Below, piece by piece: positions 1 through 10,396 of a DNA stretch of 64,000 bases. The first letter of the stretch is position 1. Every line of letters starts with the position of its first letter. The notes under the pieces are model-generated. The model had not been told where the DNA came from. It was given only the letters and a program-made list of their open reading frames with translations, and ran no database searches. Origin of the DNA: Avena insularis. Taxonomy: Eukaryota; Streptophyta; Magnoliopsida; Poales; Poaceae. Position numbers and translations under genes: made by a program. The stretch covers positions 466,559,650 through 466,623,649 of the forward strand of contig CM042684.1 in the NCBI GenBank assembly GCA_023614405.1, read 5' to 3'.

Positions 1-795
1 ATTGTACTAGTGGGCTTTTATGATGATTTTAGCTGATATGGCATGTCTATATAGCTAAAACCGGGCTCTCTTATTAAACTTGCTCTTAGGAGTACTATCT
101 ACTACTAACTGACACTACTAGTAGCTAGTACAACATTTAATATAGGCACGCGTATAGCTTTCCATCGCCCAGAATACTCGAGGTGGTGGCTCGAGATGTT
201 GAAGACGGTCTTCTGCTGGCTCGGGAGTGCGTGGGAGCGGCGCCGGCGGAAGGAGCAGGACACGCCGCGAGGTCCGCCTGCGACGGTGCCACGGGTGCAG
301 TTGGTGGACTATCTTTGTTATTAGTTACAATGTTTTCTTTTCCACACTGCTAGTTACACATACACTGTCTTGTTATTTAGATGAGATGTTTTTTGCTCGT
401 AGTATCTTGGAACGGAAGTGAAACTTCATTTGATCTGTAAAGTAATCGTAAAGAGCTCAATTACTTTTGGATTGTGTCCATTTGTCCTAACATTGGCCCG
501 TCAGGATACAGTACCGTACCGTACCTGTTGGAGCTAGACCGTCGTCCAATCAGCATGATGCATACGTGATGATGATTGGATAGGTAAAGAATCACGTTGC
601 GTAGGTGCTATGCATGGTGCCATGTGGAGCAGGAAATCGTCTTTTTTTCTCTTCCGGTTGCTGCGCCAACATCAGAGAGTCACGCAGTAGTCCATGGGCC
701 ATGGTGATATTTTTCTCCCGAAAAGATCGTGGCGAAACAAAAGCAGAGCGGGATGAAACTCACGGGAACTTATTCGGCTACCGTAGCAAGTGGTT
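1..795. other. Unassigned low-copy DNA
   Basis: No recognisable gene or transposon was found. A 42-codon ATG-to-stop frame lies at 196-324 (+), GC-rich and arginine-rich in the middle; it has no family resemblance I can name, and could be an exon remnant or chance. The rest is AT-moderate intergenic sequence. Confidence 0.5.
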
Positions 796-799
796 GAAC

Positions 800-2100
800 T
801 GAACCGTCAGTCGTCCTCGATCCACCGACGTCATCGGGCACACTACCCCAACCGGTCCGGGCGCGAGAACGCGCGAATCGCGTGCACACCGGGTGACGGC
901 GACGGAGCTGCCGTTCCGTGCAGCTCGACGTGGCGACCGTGGGGTTGGTGCGTCGGCGCGATCCCGGCGGCTCAACTGTCGATGCGATCGGACCGACGTG
1001 CCCGGCGCACTAAATTTGTGCCACGGTTGCGCGGCGTGGACTGCGAGCGGACAGCAAGGGATCTACTATATTTGCAAGGGACACATTAAAGTACAAAAAA
1101 ATTTTATTACATTGCTAACCTACTACTACTATAACAAGACCTACGCCAGTAATAGAACTAATCTAGCCTCTCCCGCCTGCATACCCGCACCCAAGGGGGC
1201 CCCGACACCGCCCTAGTGGTCCCCTGGCGACGGCGTTGAGGCGGTATGCCACCATAGCCTCCTCCATCCTCGCCCGCTCTTCATCAGAACGGCGAGTGTG
1301 CATCGCCTCAATCTCTGTTGCCCAGTGTGCCCTCGCTTCCCAGTCGGCCTCCTCCCGCGCGCGCACACCGGCCTCGTGGTGCGCGCTGTTGTAGGAGTCG
1401 ATGATGGCACGTTGCTCGTCGCTTCTCTCTTGGATGGCTTCCCTCGGGTTCATCGACAAGGTCAAGGTCATCGTTGTCCTCTTCAACTGAAGGCCCATCG
1501 CCCCCACCGTCGCCACGGCAACAACAAGTGCGACGTGCTGAACCTCCATTGCATCAGACAGGTGGAGCAAACGACTAATTGTCACTGTGGCGGCCTCAGG
1601 CGCCACCGCCTCAGCCCCTCCATGGCCCCGGCTATCAAATAATGCACCCTGCCAGATGCACCCGGCGCACTAATGTAGCCGGCGACAACGCGGGTTACCT
1701 CCTCCACCGTCTGTCCTCTGTGTGGAGCCATTGTTTCTTGCTATCTCTTTTTGACGATGGTTTGCCCTCGCCGCAGTCATGATTTACAGCTCGTGCCTAG
1801 CGCGGGAAATCCATGGCCGCGCGCGTGATTTTTTTTCCTTCGCGTGCGGGAAACATCAGCAAGCGAGGGTGGGAACCCATAACCCGCGCAGTAATCCGAC
1901 GTCAGGGATTGGCAATGTCCAATCGCTATTAGAGGCAGAACGCCAGAGCTTGACAATGGACAAGAGAGGTCACTATAGGTTGCACCGCTGGGCGCGTTGG
2001 CCAAACAGGCAGGACCGCAACCCAAATTTTATCCGCGGGCCGATCTATCCGGAGACCGGATGCGGCACTGGTTTGTGTCAGCACGCTGGAGATGCCCTTA
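800..2100 (-). mobile_element. Probable decayed DNA transposon (class uncertain)
   Basis: The right edge reads ...ctggagatgccctta, which on the minus strand gives TAAGGGCATCTCCAGC, a terminus style common to grass cut-and-paste elements. The body is GC-rich and holds the minus-strand frame at 1163-1606. A matching left inverted terminus could not be fixed, so the left boundary is a guess and no target duplication is claimed. Class (Harbinger, hAT or Mutator) cannot be decided by eye. Confidence 0.3.
1163..1606 (-). CDS. Hypothetical charged, probably coiled-coil protein, likely transposon-derived
   Basis: A 147-residue open frame. The first 50 residues are mixed and hydrophobic; roughly residues 55-125 are rich in Glu, Arg and Ala with heptad-like spacing, suggesting a helical or coiled-coil segment; the tail is glycine/arginine-rich. 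An AATAAA motif on the minus strand (1103-1108) lies about 55 bases past the stop, which would suit a poly(A) signal. The composition recalls the C-terminal helical part of MYB/SANT-like proteins encoded by plant Harbinger elements, but no SANT helix is visible, so that is only a suggestion. It could be a chance frame in GC-rich DNA. Confidence 0.35.
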   Translation of the reverse strand: MAPEAATVTISRLLHLSDAMEVQHVALVVAVATVGAMGLQLKRTTMTLTLSMNPREAIQERSDEQRAIIDSYNSAHHEAGVRAREEADWEARAHWATEIEAMHTRRSDEERARMEEAMVAYRLNAVARGPLGRCRGPLGCGYAGGRG

Positions 2101-2172
2101 TCACACACCCACGTTGCCCCGTGTGCGTGGATATTGTACTGGTGGTTGGCTCGCTCGTGGATCATCGCACGT

Positions 2173-2210
2173 ACGTCCACACGTACGTCCACGTGTAGAC
2201 GTGTGGACGT
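2173..2210. repeat. Short hairpin with 12 bp perfect arms
   Basis: ACGTCCACACGT (2173-2184) is followed by its exact reverse complement ACGTGTGGACGT (2199-2210), with a 14-base loop. The region is an ACGT-rich mini-array (ACGTCCAC appears twice). Function unknown; ACGT cores are also the centre of plant bZIP sites. Confidence 0.7.
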
Positions 2211-2677
2211 CTTGGACTGTGATGTCCAGCACTGCACTTGAGCGGGTCTATATTAACTAAGTTATTCATAACTAGGGTCTTTTATGATAACTATGTGTGA
2301 AATTTATCATTTTAATATGTGTTCGGGTGTTTCTAGCATGTTTTTTCTTTTAGCACGGGAAAACACATCGAAGGTTTGGAACTGACCCTGGATTCGCAAG
2401 TTCAAGGTACCAATGATCGGGATTCCGAGTTTAGGGTTTGATTTAGGAAACCTCTACAAGTTTAAGGTTTGGAATGGACTTTTTCCAAAAGAGCGCTCCG
2501 GAGCAAAATTTGTTACTCATAGTATGGCAGTACAAATGTACAATGTTTTGCGCCGTCGAATCTTTATAGTGAGCAGTTGGATCATACATTCGACGTGGCA
2601 AGAAGCTGCATGCAGAGCGCCTGACGAATTGACGAGCATGGCGACCGCCCCCGGAAAATTGTACTCCGGAATTGACC

Positions 2678-2733
2678 GACAAGGTACCGGAGTACAAGAG
2701 CTCGCGCGTGCAGAACTGTGCTGGTACCTTGTC
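2678..2733. repeat. Inverted repeat, 11 bp arms
   Basis: GACAAGGTACC at 2678-2688 and GGTACCTTGTC at 2723-2733 are exact reverse complements, 34 bases apart. No transposon termini were recognised around them. Confidence 0.65.
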
Positions 2734-2814
2734 GTGCTGTAGTACTGGCCGGTGAGGCCTGCTTCAGTGCTCCACCCTCCCCAAAACTCCAAAGGGTAAT
2801 GTTATCCTGTCTAC

Positions 2815-2904
2815 TTTAATTAGATTTTCATCATAATTAAAATTTGTTTGCCCACGGTATTTAATTAGATTTTCATCATAATTAAAATTTGTTTGCCCAC
2901 GGTA
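2815..2904 (+). repeat. Perfect 45 bp tandem duplication
   Basis: Two adjacent units, 2815-2859 and 2860-2904, are identical by eye. Each unit begins TTTAATTAGATTTTCATC and ends TTTGCCCACGGTA. Perfect identity in otherwise decayed DNA implies a recent slippage or unequal-exchange event. Confidence 0.9.
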
Positions 2905-3351
2905 TCCAGATCCAACCCAAGCCCATAGTTGTACATACATTATACAAGTATACTCGTAACTGTCCCGGAAAAAAAGGACTCGTAACACTACCGCTGGCCA
3001 TGGCGGCGGCGGCCGTGGTGCCTCCTCTCCTTGTCTCTTGACCATCCGCTTGACTGGAGAGTGAGGTAGGAGCGCCGCGCTGGTACAGGTCGCTATTCGC
3101 GCCGTGCAGTGAAAGTTTCCCATCTGCAAGCATGCAACGACGGGCCGGCCGAGACAATGGAGGCAGCCGCAGAGGATCTTCACCCAGCTGGTGTAGGTGG
3201 GCTGATTGGGTACGACTCCCGAAAATTCAAGTCGTTGGAATTGCAAGGGGCAACCGGCCGATGAGGACGGAGCTACCATGAACTTGAGTGATAAAGACAG
3301 GCGCCCAACCAGTACTACATACTTCGTACTTGTACGGATACATGCGCGCAC

Positions 3352-3445
3352 TGATCCGTATGCAATCAATTAGATCATACGGGTTTCTAAATGGCTAAAT
3401 ACGACTGAGATTAAGCGTATCAATTGATCCGTATGCAATCAATTA
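3352..3445 (+). repeat. 21 bp direct repeat with 52 bp spacer
   Basis: The 21-base word beginning TGATCCGTATGCAATC occurs at 3352-3372 and again at 3425-3445. The spacer contains CTGAGATTAA, and TTAATCTCAG follows the second copy as its reverse complement, so the second copy is also part of a small inverted structure. This may be the footprint of a small insertion. Confidence 0.6.
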
Positions 3446-3610
3446 ATCTCAGCCATCAAATTGCTTGGAAACGTCTTGAAAAAAAAGCAGACACGAAGAC
3501 TTACTTACGAAAATGAAATACAGATTCTGACGGCTTTTAGTATGTAAGTTTATCTAGGTTTGAAGTGACCCATATCTAAAAAGTGATCTGAATCTGTTAC
3601 ACCCTCGATG

Positions 3611-3653
3611 TTAAAACATCTTATATTTTAAAATGGAGGGAGTAGAAGTGCTG
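3611..3653 (-). mobile_element. Stowaway MITE terminal fragment
   Basis: The sequence ends ...cttatattttaaaatggagggagta, the typical right end of Triticeae Stowaway elements. No left terminus was found at a matching distance, so this is read as a truncated copy. Confidence 0.5.
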
Positions 3654-3760
3654 GCCGGTAACGAAGTGTGCGCTTGGGTTGCTCGATCGACCTCGACCAA
3701 CTCACACGATGACCACGCCGATCGTGTCGGTCTCCGCGGGCCGCTGTCTCCGGATGCCGC

Positions 3761-4224
3761 CTAGGCGGGTGCCCCCTCGATCACGGGCTGCCGGCACGTG
3801 GGGCAGGAGCCATGGGACACGAGCCAGGAGTCGACGCACCGGACGTGGAACCCGTGGCCGTACCGCGGCAGCACGCGCACCTTCTCGCGCCGAGGCAGAT
3901 GGCGCACACGTCGTCGATGTCCTCCCCGTCCCCGGCGCCGTACACCTCCACGGGGAGGCTCCTCAGCACGCGCCTCTGGATGCCGCCGCCGCGCGGCCGC
4001 CCGCCCTCGCTGCCGGCGGACGCCGCCGCGCCAGGGAGTTGAGCCCGATGGTGAAGAGCAGAGCGAAGAAGAGCGCCGCGAGGATGGTGTCGAACGCCGA
4101 GTCGCCACCCGCCGGCACCGGCGGCACGCCTCCGCCTCCGCCCCCAAGGGCGTGGTCGTGGAAGCCCCGCCCCGCCGTACCGACGCTCGACGCCGGCGGC
4201 GGCCTCCGAATCAGGACGACCCAT
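3761..4224 (-). pseudogene. ATL-type RING-H2 finger pseudogene
   Basis: Broken paralogue of the intact gene at 22093-22668. The start ATG (4222-4224) and first codons match, but the N-terminus, the transmembrane stretch and the two halves of the RING lie in different frames. Comparison with the intact copy shows a 13-base deletion just after the first two zinc-ligand cysteines (near 3887), which shifts the frame. In the shifted frame the third ligand cysteine is replaced by tyrosine, while the later His and Cys ligands and the C-terminal [11 protein letters not shown] remain. The linker and the basic [10 protein letters not shown] segment before the RING are kept. No transmembrane ligase could be made from it. 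Identity in both coding and flanking DNA points to a segmental duplication rather than retroposition. Confidence 0.88.
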
Positions 4225-4271
4225 GGGTGATGATGAAGCTAATTTGAGAGATGTCCAGCAGCTCGATCGGT

Positions 4272-4328
4272 TGATGCTTCGAGCTATTTGGACTCGATCG
4301 ATGCCTGTGCTATCCGTGTTTGTCTGTC
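4272..4328 (-). repeat. ATL 5' flank, duplicated copy (proximal part)
   Basis: This stretch matches 22736-22792 upstream of the intact ATL gene, including the shared string GGACTCGATCGATGCCT. Homology fades by about 4330 and returns at 16212, beyond the Harbinger insertion. 4330-4520 is unassigned and contains a short direct repeat (gacttatttttaggga, around 4365-4395). Confidence 0.75.
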
Positions 4329-4663
4329 ACTCTTTCGTCGAGTGGAGGGAAAATACTAACCTACGGACTTATTTTTAGGGACTTATTTTTAGGGAGGGAC
4401 CTTAACGGACTGACGTGGTAGTGGTTGGTTGGTGCATATTGCTCTGTACTCCGTGATTATAGGTTCTCAAATCTTCCGCTGCTCCCCATGTACAGTACGT
4501 CCGTAACCAAAATTCTGTAAGAGCATCTCGGCCCTAACCCTAAAATAGCGCACCGCTAAATTAACTTTTTTTTTCGGCTCGAGGGAGCGGTAGGAGTATA
4601 TCCGAAAAATCAGGATTGACTTTCTATACGGCACCCTTTTTTTAAATCTTATTTGGAGTGAAC

Positions 4664-5979
4664 TGTTGGAATTTGATAAGTTTTAGGCTGTTGGCCCATT
4701 AAACAAATTCTAGAATTCTCTTTTGCCCATTTATGCATGGTAGCATATGGTTGTGCAAGCGGTGCTAAAGTTTAATCCAACATTGCTAGTTGAGTGAGAG
4801 TTACACCTCCTTATATAGTAGGCTGTTTCACCACTCACTAAGGTGTGAGAAGAAGAGCAGCTCTCGCGCACTCCTCCTCCGACGCCGTCCCGTCTCGCCA
4901 CGCCTCGCGGGTGGCGGGTGACGAGAATCTCGCCGAGCTGAGCTTTATTTTTGCTAGTCGGAAAAATTAATTATAGATTAATTACGAGTCATTAAATGAC
5001 GCATTAATTAGTCAGCACTATGTAAGCCTCCGCGCTTAATCAAATCGGCACGACCTACACACGCGTCTCCTTCCAGTCTATTGGGTCGCCGCCTTCATCT
5101 TTCCCATCCCGGCTTGCGGCGTACACCACAGATCGGGACAGTAGGCCTCCGGAACCCCGTCTTCTTGTGAACCTGGACGGGTGAGGGGCGATCAGGTTTT
5201 TGGGGAGCGCTTCCGCGCGACTACTGACGCCATCACGGACGACTCCTTTCTCGACGAGGACTTCATCCCGGACATCGGCAGCCTCTACTTCGATGACATG
5301 GCTGACGACGCTGCAACCACCGCTGCAGCTACTGCTGCTGCTACCTCCGCGGCTGCTGCTGTCACTACTGTACCCTACGTAATACTGAACTTCTTATTTC
5401 AGATTCTGCTAGAGTTCTTTATTCTAGCGTTTGGTGTAGAGTGGTAGGTTTATCTTATTTAGATGTACTCTGTTTGTGTACTTTGTTGATCTGCATGATT
5501 AGTTTTGGTACTGTCCGTATGATCATGTTTTATCAGTTTATTATTCGGATTAAATCATATGGATTATTGCTTATATCATCCGTACAAGTAGGGTCAATAG
5601 TTCAGCATTTAGGCCGCAAGGGCATGTACAATGCGATGACATCAGTCTTCCTTTATGCTTGCCATGTTGTATTTTTGCTTAATTGGAGCAAAGAGAAACA
5701 AGAAAGGGAAGGTTGTCTTTCCTTAGCTAAGGGATAATCTCTTAAAAATAATAAAAGACTATTTTCTCCATTGTACCATAAGTGTTCCTTTAGCAAACCA
5801 ATTTCTTACTAAAAATAGTTAATTCTCATTAATTGCTAGAGATAGAAACAAGAGATAATGCATTGTACAAGTTATATATTATGTCTTCTCTAAATAATGT
5901 GGAGAGTTAAGAGAAGGCATGCCTCCCTAGCATTGTACATGCTCTAACATTTAGCAAAAAACGAATCTTAAACCCAACA
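4664..5979 (+). mobile_element. Solo Copia-type LTR (carries a MITE)
   Basis: Begins TGTTGGAATTTG and ends AAACCCAACA, with the inverted TGTTGG/CCAACA ends typical of Copia LTRs. A TATA-like CCTTATATAGTAGG lies at about 4810. No internal domain or second LTR is present. Without the internal MITE it is about 980 bp. The five bases on either side (TGAAC, AGTGC) do not match, so it may derive from recombination between two elements or have lost its target duplication. The frame at 5181-5447 lies inside the LTR and is Ala/Thr-rich; it is probably not a gene. Confidence 0.65.
5613..5947. mobile_element. MITE inside the solo LTR
   Basis: The ends carry GGGCATGTACAATGC (from about 5620) and its near-inverse GCATTGTACATGCTCT (to 5945). 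Flanking CATTTAG occurs at 5606-5612 and 5948-5954 (7 bp, 8 bp with one mismatch), compatible with a hAT-like target duplication. The element is AT-rich and has no frame of note. Superfamily assignment is tentative. Confidence 0.65.
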
Positions 5980-7018
5980 AGTGCTCTCCGAACCAAGCGC
6001 GTGCGAGAGCTCCTCCAGCGGGCGCTGCATATTTGTGTGCGCTGTAAATTTGTAGCGCAGCGGGTCCGTTTGCACTATCTCGCGCGCAATATTTGGGGCA
6101 CTGGCTACAGCGCGCGCTATCGATGGGCTCGTGCGCGAACAACCAATCGACAAGAAACTTTCCCCGTGAGCGCCACCTTCACCTCCAACCTCCCCCTCCA
6201 CGCGCGGCCAGCATAATTCCGGCGATGGACGGGACCTCCGACGCCCCACCAACCCCTCCCTACTTTGTCCTCCCGCTTCCGGCGCCATCCCGCCGCCGAG
6301 CGCGCCAAACCCTAGCTATGTCGCCATGAACAGCTCGGTTGCCGCGGGGAGCGCTCTGGCCGTGACTCGCGCCCTCTTCATGTCGCCGCGGTCAAGCACC
6401 AACGACGGGCAGCTCCCGCCAGTTGCGACACCAAAGGGGAAGAACCAAGCCTCGAAGAGCACGATGGCGGCCACGGGTGGGCAAGCTCCCAATCCCAAGG
6501 CGGTGAAGAACAGCACGGCGGCTCGGCACGCGCAGCAGCCTCAACCCAACCCCCAAGTGCCAGCCACCTCTGCTCCGCCTCCCCCGCCACCTCGACGTCC
6601 GACGCCAACCGCGGCCACCGTCGCCGCGCGTGCGACGTGCTCGATGAAATGGCAACAAGGTAAAGAATTGTTGTTTTTCGAGATACATGTGAATGTGTAG
6701 TAGGAATGTGACACGTGCACTCATTGTAGTGTTGACAATGAAAGTTTCTTAGAGACTATGGAGGTTTCCTCCTCTTGTGCACCAACATTTGTACCTCAAA
6801 ATGATGAAGGGGAGGAGTTTGAGGTGGATGAGGAAGGCGAGGGCATGGTGGATGCGCCGAGTGGTAGGAAGGCAAACTATACCATAGAAGAGGATGTGTT
6901 GCTTTGCAAGACTTGGTTGAAAATTGGCATGGATCCGTCAGTTGCCACCGATCAAAGTAGAGACACATATTGGATAAGAATGAAGGAGTACTTTGATGCA
7001 AACAACAATAGTGGAAAT

Positions 7019-8670
7019 TGTTGGGTCCGCAGCATAGAAAACAAAAAATTTCCTACGATGAGAACTACACGCCAAGATCTATCTACTAGGTACAGAGCAA
7101 CGGGTGGACATACATCCATCGAGAACTTACCCTCGAAGACAACGAGTTTTGTTAACGAGTAGGAACTCGTGGTTGATGTAGTCGTACACTTGCCGATCTC
7201 AAGATCGTGAGGAAGTCCGAGCGCCGCAACTCAGCAGCGCATCCGTACTCGCACACACGTTCAAGCCACCGGACAACCTCCACCTTCTCGCTCCAGCAAT
7301 CCAGTGGAAGCAGCAACTCCTTCTAGACGAAATGCCACCGGGAACATGTATCTCGCTAATCTGAGACCATGGGGGAATAATTCTAGATGAGGAGAGAGAT
7401 CCTTCACGAGGAGGTGTGAGGAAGAAGGAGGAAGAGGTGAGCCTTTTATAGGAGGAGTGGGGGGTACCCCTCTCCATGGTCGGCGCATGGGGGGGTGACT
7501 CCTCACCTCCCCCATTCATGTGGTGGTAACCCCTCCACATTAAAATGTCTATTCACATTCCCTTTTAAAGTCCCCACTTTAAATGCATTAAAATTCTCTA
7601 AGTTTAATGCTCTCTCATTTAATAAAACTCTTTTATTAAATTTATTCAGAATTTTGTTAATTACTTTAATTAACAAACATTCACATACAACCCCTTGCAA
7701 TATTTCAATATCACATGCAGAACCACTTTCTGCAATTTCACCCGAAACAATTTCCGGTTTCTATCGAAACAATTCCTGCGCTTTGCAATTCTTTCGTCTG
7801 AAACATATGTGCTCCAAAATGGTGTCCGGTAACTCTTAAGTGTGTCACCCTACGGTTCGCGAATAATGCAGACATGATTGAGACTCCTCTCAAATCAATA
7901 ATCAAAAGCGGGACCTGGAGGTTCATACTGACTCCTGCATATTCAACGATGGCTTCTGTGATCGTGAGAACCTTTAACGCTTGTAATTTAATCCCTTTGT
8001 CTCTTGATATAATACATGTCCAAGATTCGATCATCGGTATCCAAATACCTAGTTTGATCTCGTTACCAACATGCACTCTTTTCTCATTCCCGTGATATAA
8101 CATTCTAGTGATCACATCACTTGCTTGCAAGCTATCTTAATGTAATATCACCGAGAGGGCCCAGAGTATATCTATTCATCATCGGGATTGGCAAATTCCA
8201 CTCTTGATCCATGAGCCTCAACATAACACCTTCGTAGCACTGAACCCATCTTTATAGTCACCCTGTTACGGTGTGACGTTTGATGTTATCAAGATACTCT
8301 TCCGGTGTTAGCAATTAAGATGATCTCATGGTCTAAGGATAAACATTACTTCATATGATGTTATAGCAATGTAAACATAATGACTTGATCGTAATGCTAT
8401 ACTTAGGATGAATGTTCATCACATCATTTCACAAATGTTGTGACCTTGTTATTAACAACATCCAATGTCCATGATTAGGAAACCTTGATCATCTTCTTAA
8501 TCAACAGGCTAGTCTATAAGAGAGGCATAACTAGGAACCCTTTTTGTTTATTAAACACATGTATTGACGTTTACGATCAATACAATTATAGCATGAAAAT
8601 AAACATCTATCATATATAAGGAATACATAATAACAACTTTATTATTGCCTCTTAGGGCATATTTCCTTCA
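7019..8670 (-). repeat. 3' LTR of the Copia element
   Basis: 1652 bp, from TGTTGGGTCCGC to ATTTCCTTCA on the plus strand; it is the 3' LTR because the element reads on the minus strand. It has a 12-base segment near 7742 (CGAAACAATTTC) that the other LTR lacks. Confidence 0.92.
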
Positions 8671-8683
8671 GTCTCCCACTTGC
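8671..8683 (-). other. Polypurine tract of the Copia element
   Basis: On the minus strand CAAGTGGGAGAC directly precedes the LTR start TGAAGG. This is where plus-strand DNA synthesis would be primed. The tract abuts the LTR with no spacer. Confidence 0.8.
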
Positions 8684-8736
8684 ACTAGAGACAATAATCT
8701 AGTTCACATATTGATAAATCTAACACCCATGGAGTT

Positions 8737-9476
8737 CTAGTGTTGATCATGTTTTGCCCTAGGGAGAGCTTTAGTCAATGGATCTGCTACATTTAGGTCC
8801 GTGTGTACTTTACAAATCTTTATATCTCCATCCTTGACATGTTCGCAGATGGAGTGAAACCGGCGCTTAATATGCTTGGAATTCTTGTGAGACCTCGGTT
8901 CCTTGGCGTTGGCTATGGCTCCATTGTTATCACAATAGATCACCATCGGGTCCAATGCACTAGGAACCACACATAGTTTCGTAATAAACTCTTTCATCCA
9001 AACCGCTTCTGTGGCTTCGGCAAAGAACATATTTCGCCTCATGCTGATCCAGCCACCACAAAGGTTGTTTGGAACTCCTCCAACTAACCTGGCTCCGTTC
9101 AAGACAAATACGATCCGGATTGAGACTTAGAGTCATCCGGATCGGTCAAAGCTAGCATCGACATAACACTTAGCGACTAGCTCTTCTTCACCTCCGTATA
9201 TAAGAAACATATCCTAGTTCTTCTCAAGTACTTGAGGATGTTCTTGATCGCTATCCAGTGTTCGAACTCCGGATCAGATTGGTACCTACTAGTCAAACTA
9301 ATAGCATGTACCACATCCGGTCTTGTACATAGCATGGCATACATTATAGAGCCTATGGCTGAGGCATAGGGGATCTTATCCATCATCTCTCTTTCTTTCG
9401 CCGTAGCCGGACTTTGAGTCTTACTCAATGTCTTGCCTTGCAACATAGGTAAGAACCCCTTCTTACTTTCGTCCAT
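8737..9476 (-). pseudogene. Copia RT C-terminus and RNase H, frame-broken
   Basis: Two frames: 9177-9476 holds the conserved end of Copia polymerase (YASAIGSIMYAMLCTRPDV); 8737-9102 holds the RNase H end (CDNNGAIANAKEPRSHKNSK, then DPLTKALP). The part between them is out of frame, and the SISSMEAEY-type segment expected around the second RNase H acidic residue is missing or rewritten (RRNMFFAEATEAVW). RNase H would degrade the RNA strand of the hybrid; this copy cannot. The frame at 9488 was also lost just upstream. Confidence 0.8.
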
Positions 9477-9487
9477 ATTAAACTTTT

Positions 9488-10159
9488 TTAATATCTTATC
9501 AAGGTATTACTCTGCGATAGCCCAATTAGGCGCCTTGATCTATCTCTATAGATTTTAATGCCTAATATATATGACGCTTCACCATGGTCTTTCATCGAAA
9601 ATTTGTTGTTTAGATAACTTTTAACACTGTTTAAAAGATCTATATCATTTCCAATCAATAATATGTCATCCACATATAATATTAGAAATTCCACATTGCT
9701 CCCACTCACTTTCTTGTAAATACAAGCCTCTCCATAAGTTTGGACAAATCCAAACTCTTTGATCACCTCATCAAAGCGGAGATTCCAACTCCGGGATGCT
9801 TGCTTCAGTCCATAGATGGATCGCTGAAGTTTGCATACCTTATTAGCATCCTTAGGATCGACAAAAGCCTTAGGTTGTATCATATACAACTCTTCAATAT
9901 TACCATTGAGGAACGCAGTTTTGACATCCATCTGCCATATTTCATAATCGAAATATGCAGCAATTGCTAACATAATCCTAACCGACTTAAGCATCACTAC
10001 GGGAGAGAAGGTCTCATCGTAGTCAACTCCTTGAATTTGTCGAAACCCCTTTGCGACAAGTCGAGCCTTATAGATGGTCACATTACCATCAGCATCAATT
10101 TTTCTTTTGAAAATCCATTTATTCTCAATGGCCTTTCGGTCGTGAGGTAAGTCCACCAA
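9488..10159 (-). pseudogene. Copia reverse transcriptase core
   Basis: 223 residues of reverse transcriptase: fingers and palm with NKWIFKRK (about 13-20), the first catalytic Asp in QMDVKTAFLNG (about 76-86), and the YVDD catalytic box at about 162-165. The frame is lost after SRRLIGLSQS, where a short deletion introduces a stop. An in-frame TAG about 10 residues before this frame separates it from the upstream coding. The catalytic motifs are all present, so inactivation is by truncation, not active-site loss. Confidence 0.85.
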
Positions 10160-10396
10160 GGTCCAAACCTAGTTCTCGTACATGGATTCCATCTCGGATT
10201 TCATGGCTTCTAGCCATTTGTTGGAATCCGGGCTCATCATCGCTTCTTCATATGTCACAGGGTCATCCATTTCATCAACCATGAAATTCACAACAGGATT
10301 GCCGTACAGTTCAGGAGCTGCACGTGTCCTGCTTGACCTGCGAGGTTCGGTAGTGTCCTCTTTCAGAGTTTCATGATCAATATCATTAGCTCTCTC

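Noticed and set aside
196..324. 42-codon frame starting MLKTVFCWLG
   Set aside because: No family recognised and too short to separate from chance; kept only as a note.
3679..4247. Plus-strand frames of 149-183 codons
   Set aside because: Same reason: opposite-strand shadows of the ATL pseudogene.
5181..5447. 88-codon Ala/Thr-rich frame
   Set aside because: Lies wholly inside an LTR; no Gag motif and no continuation.
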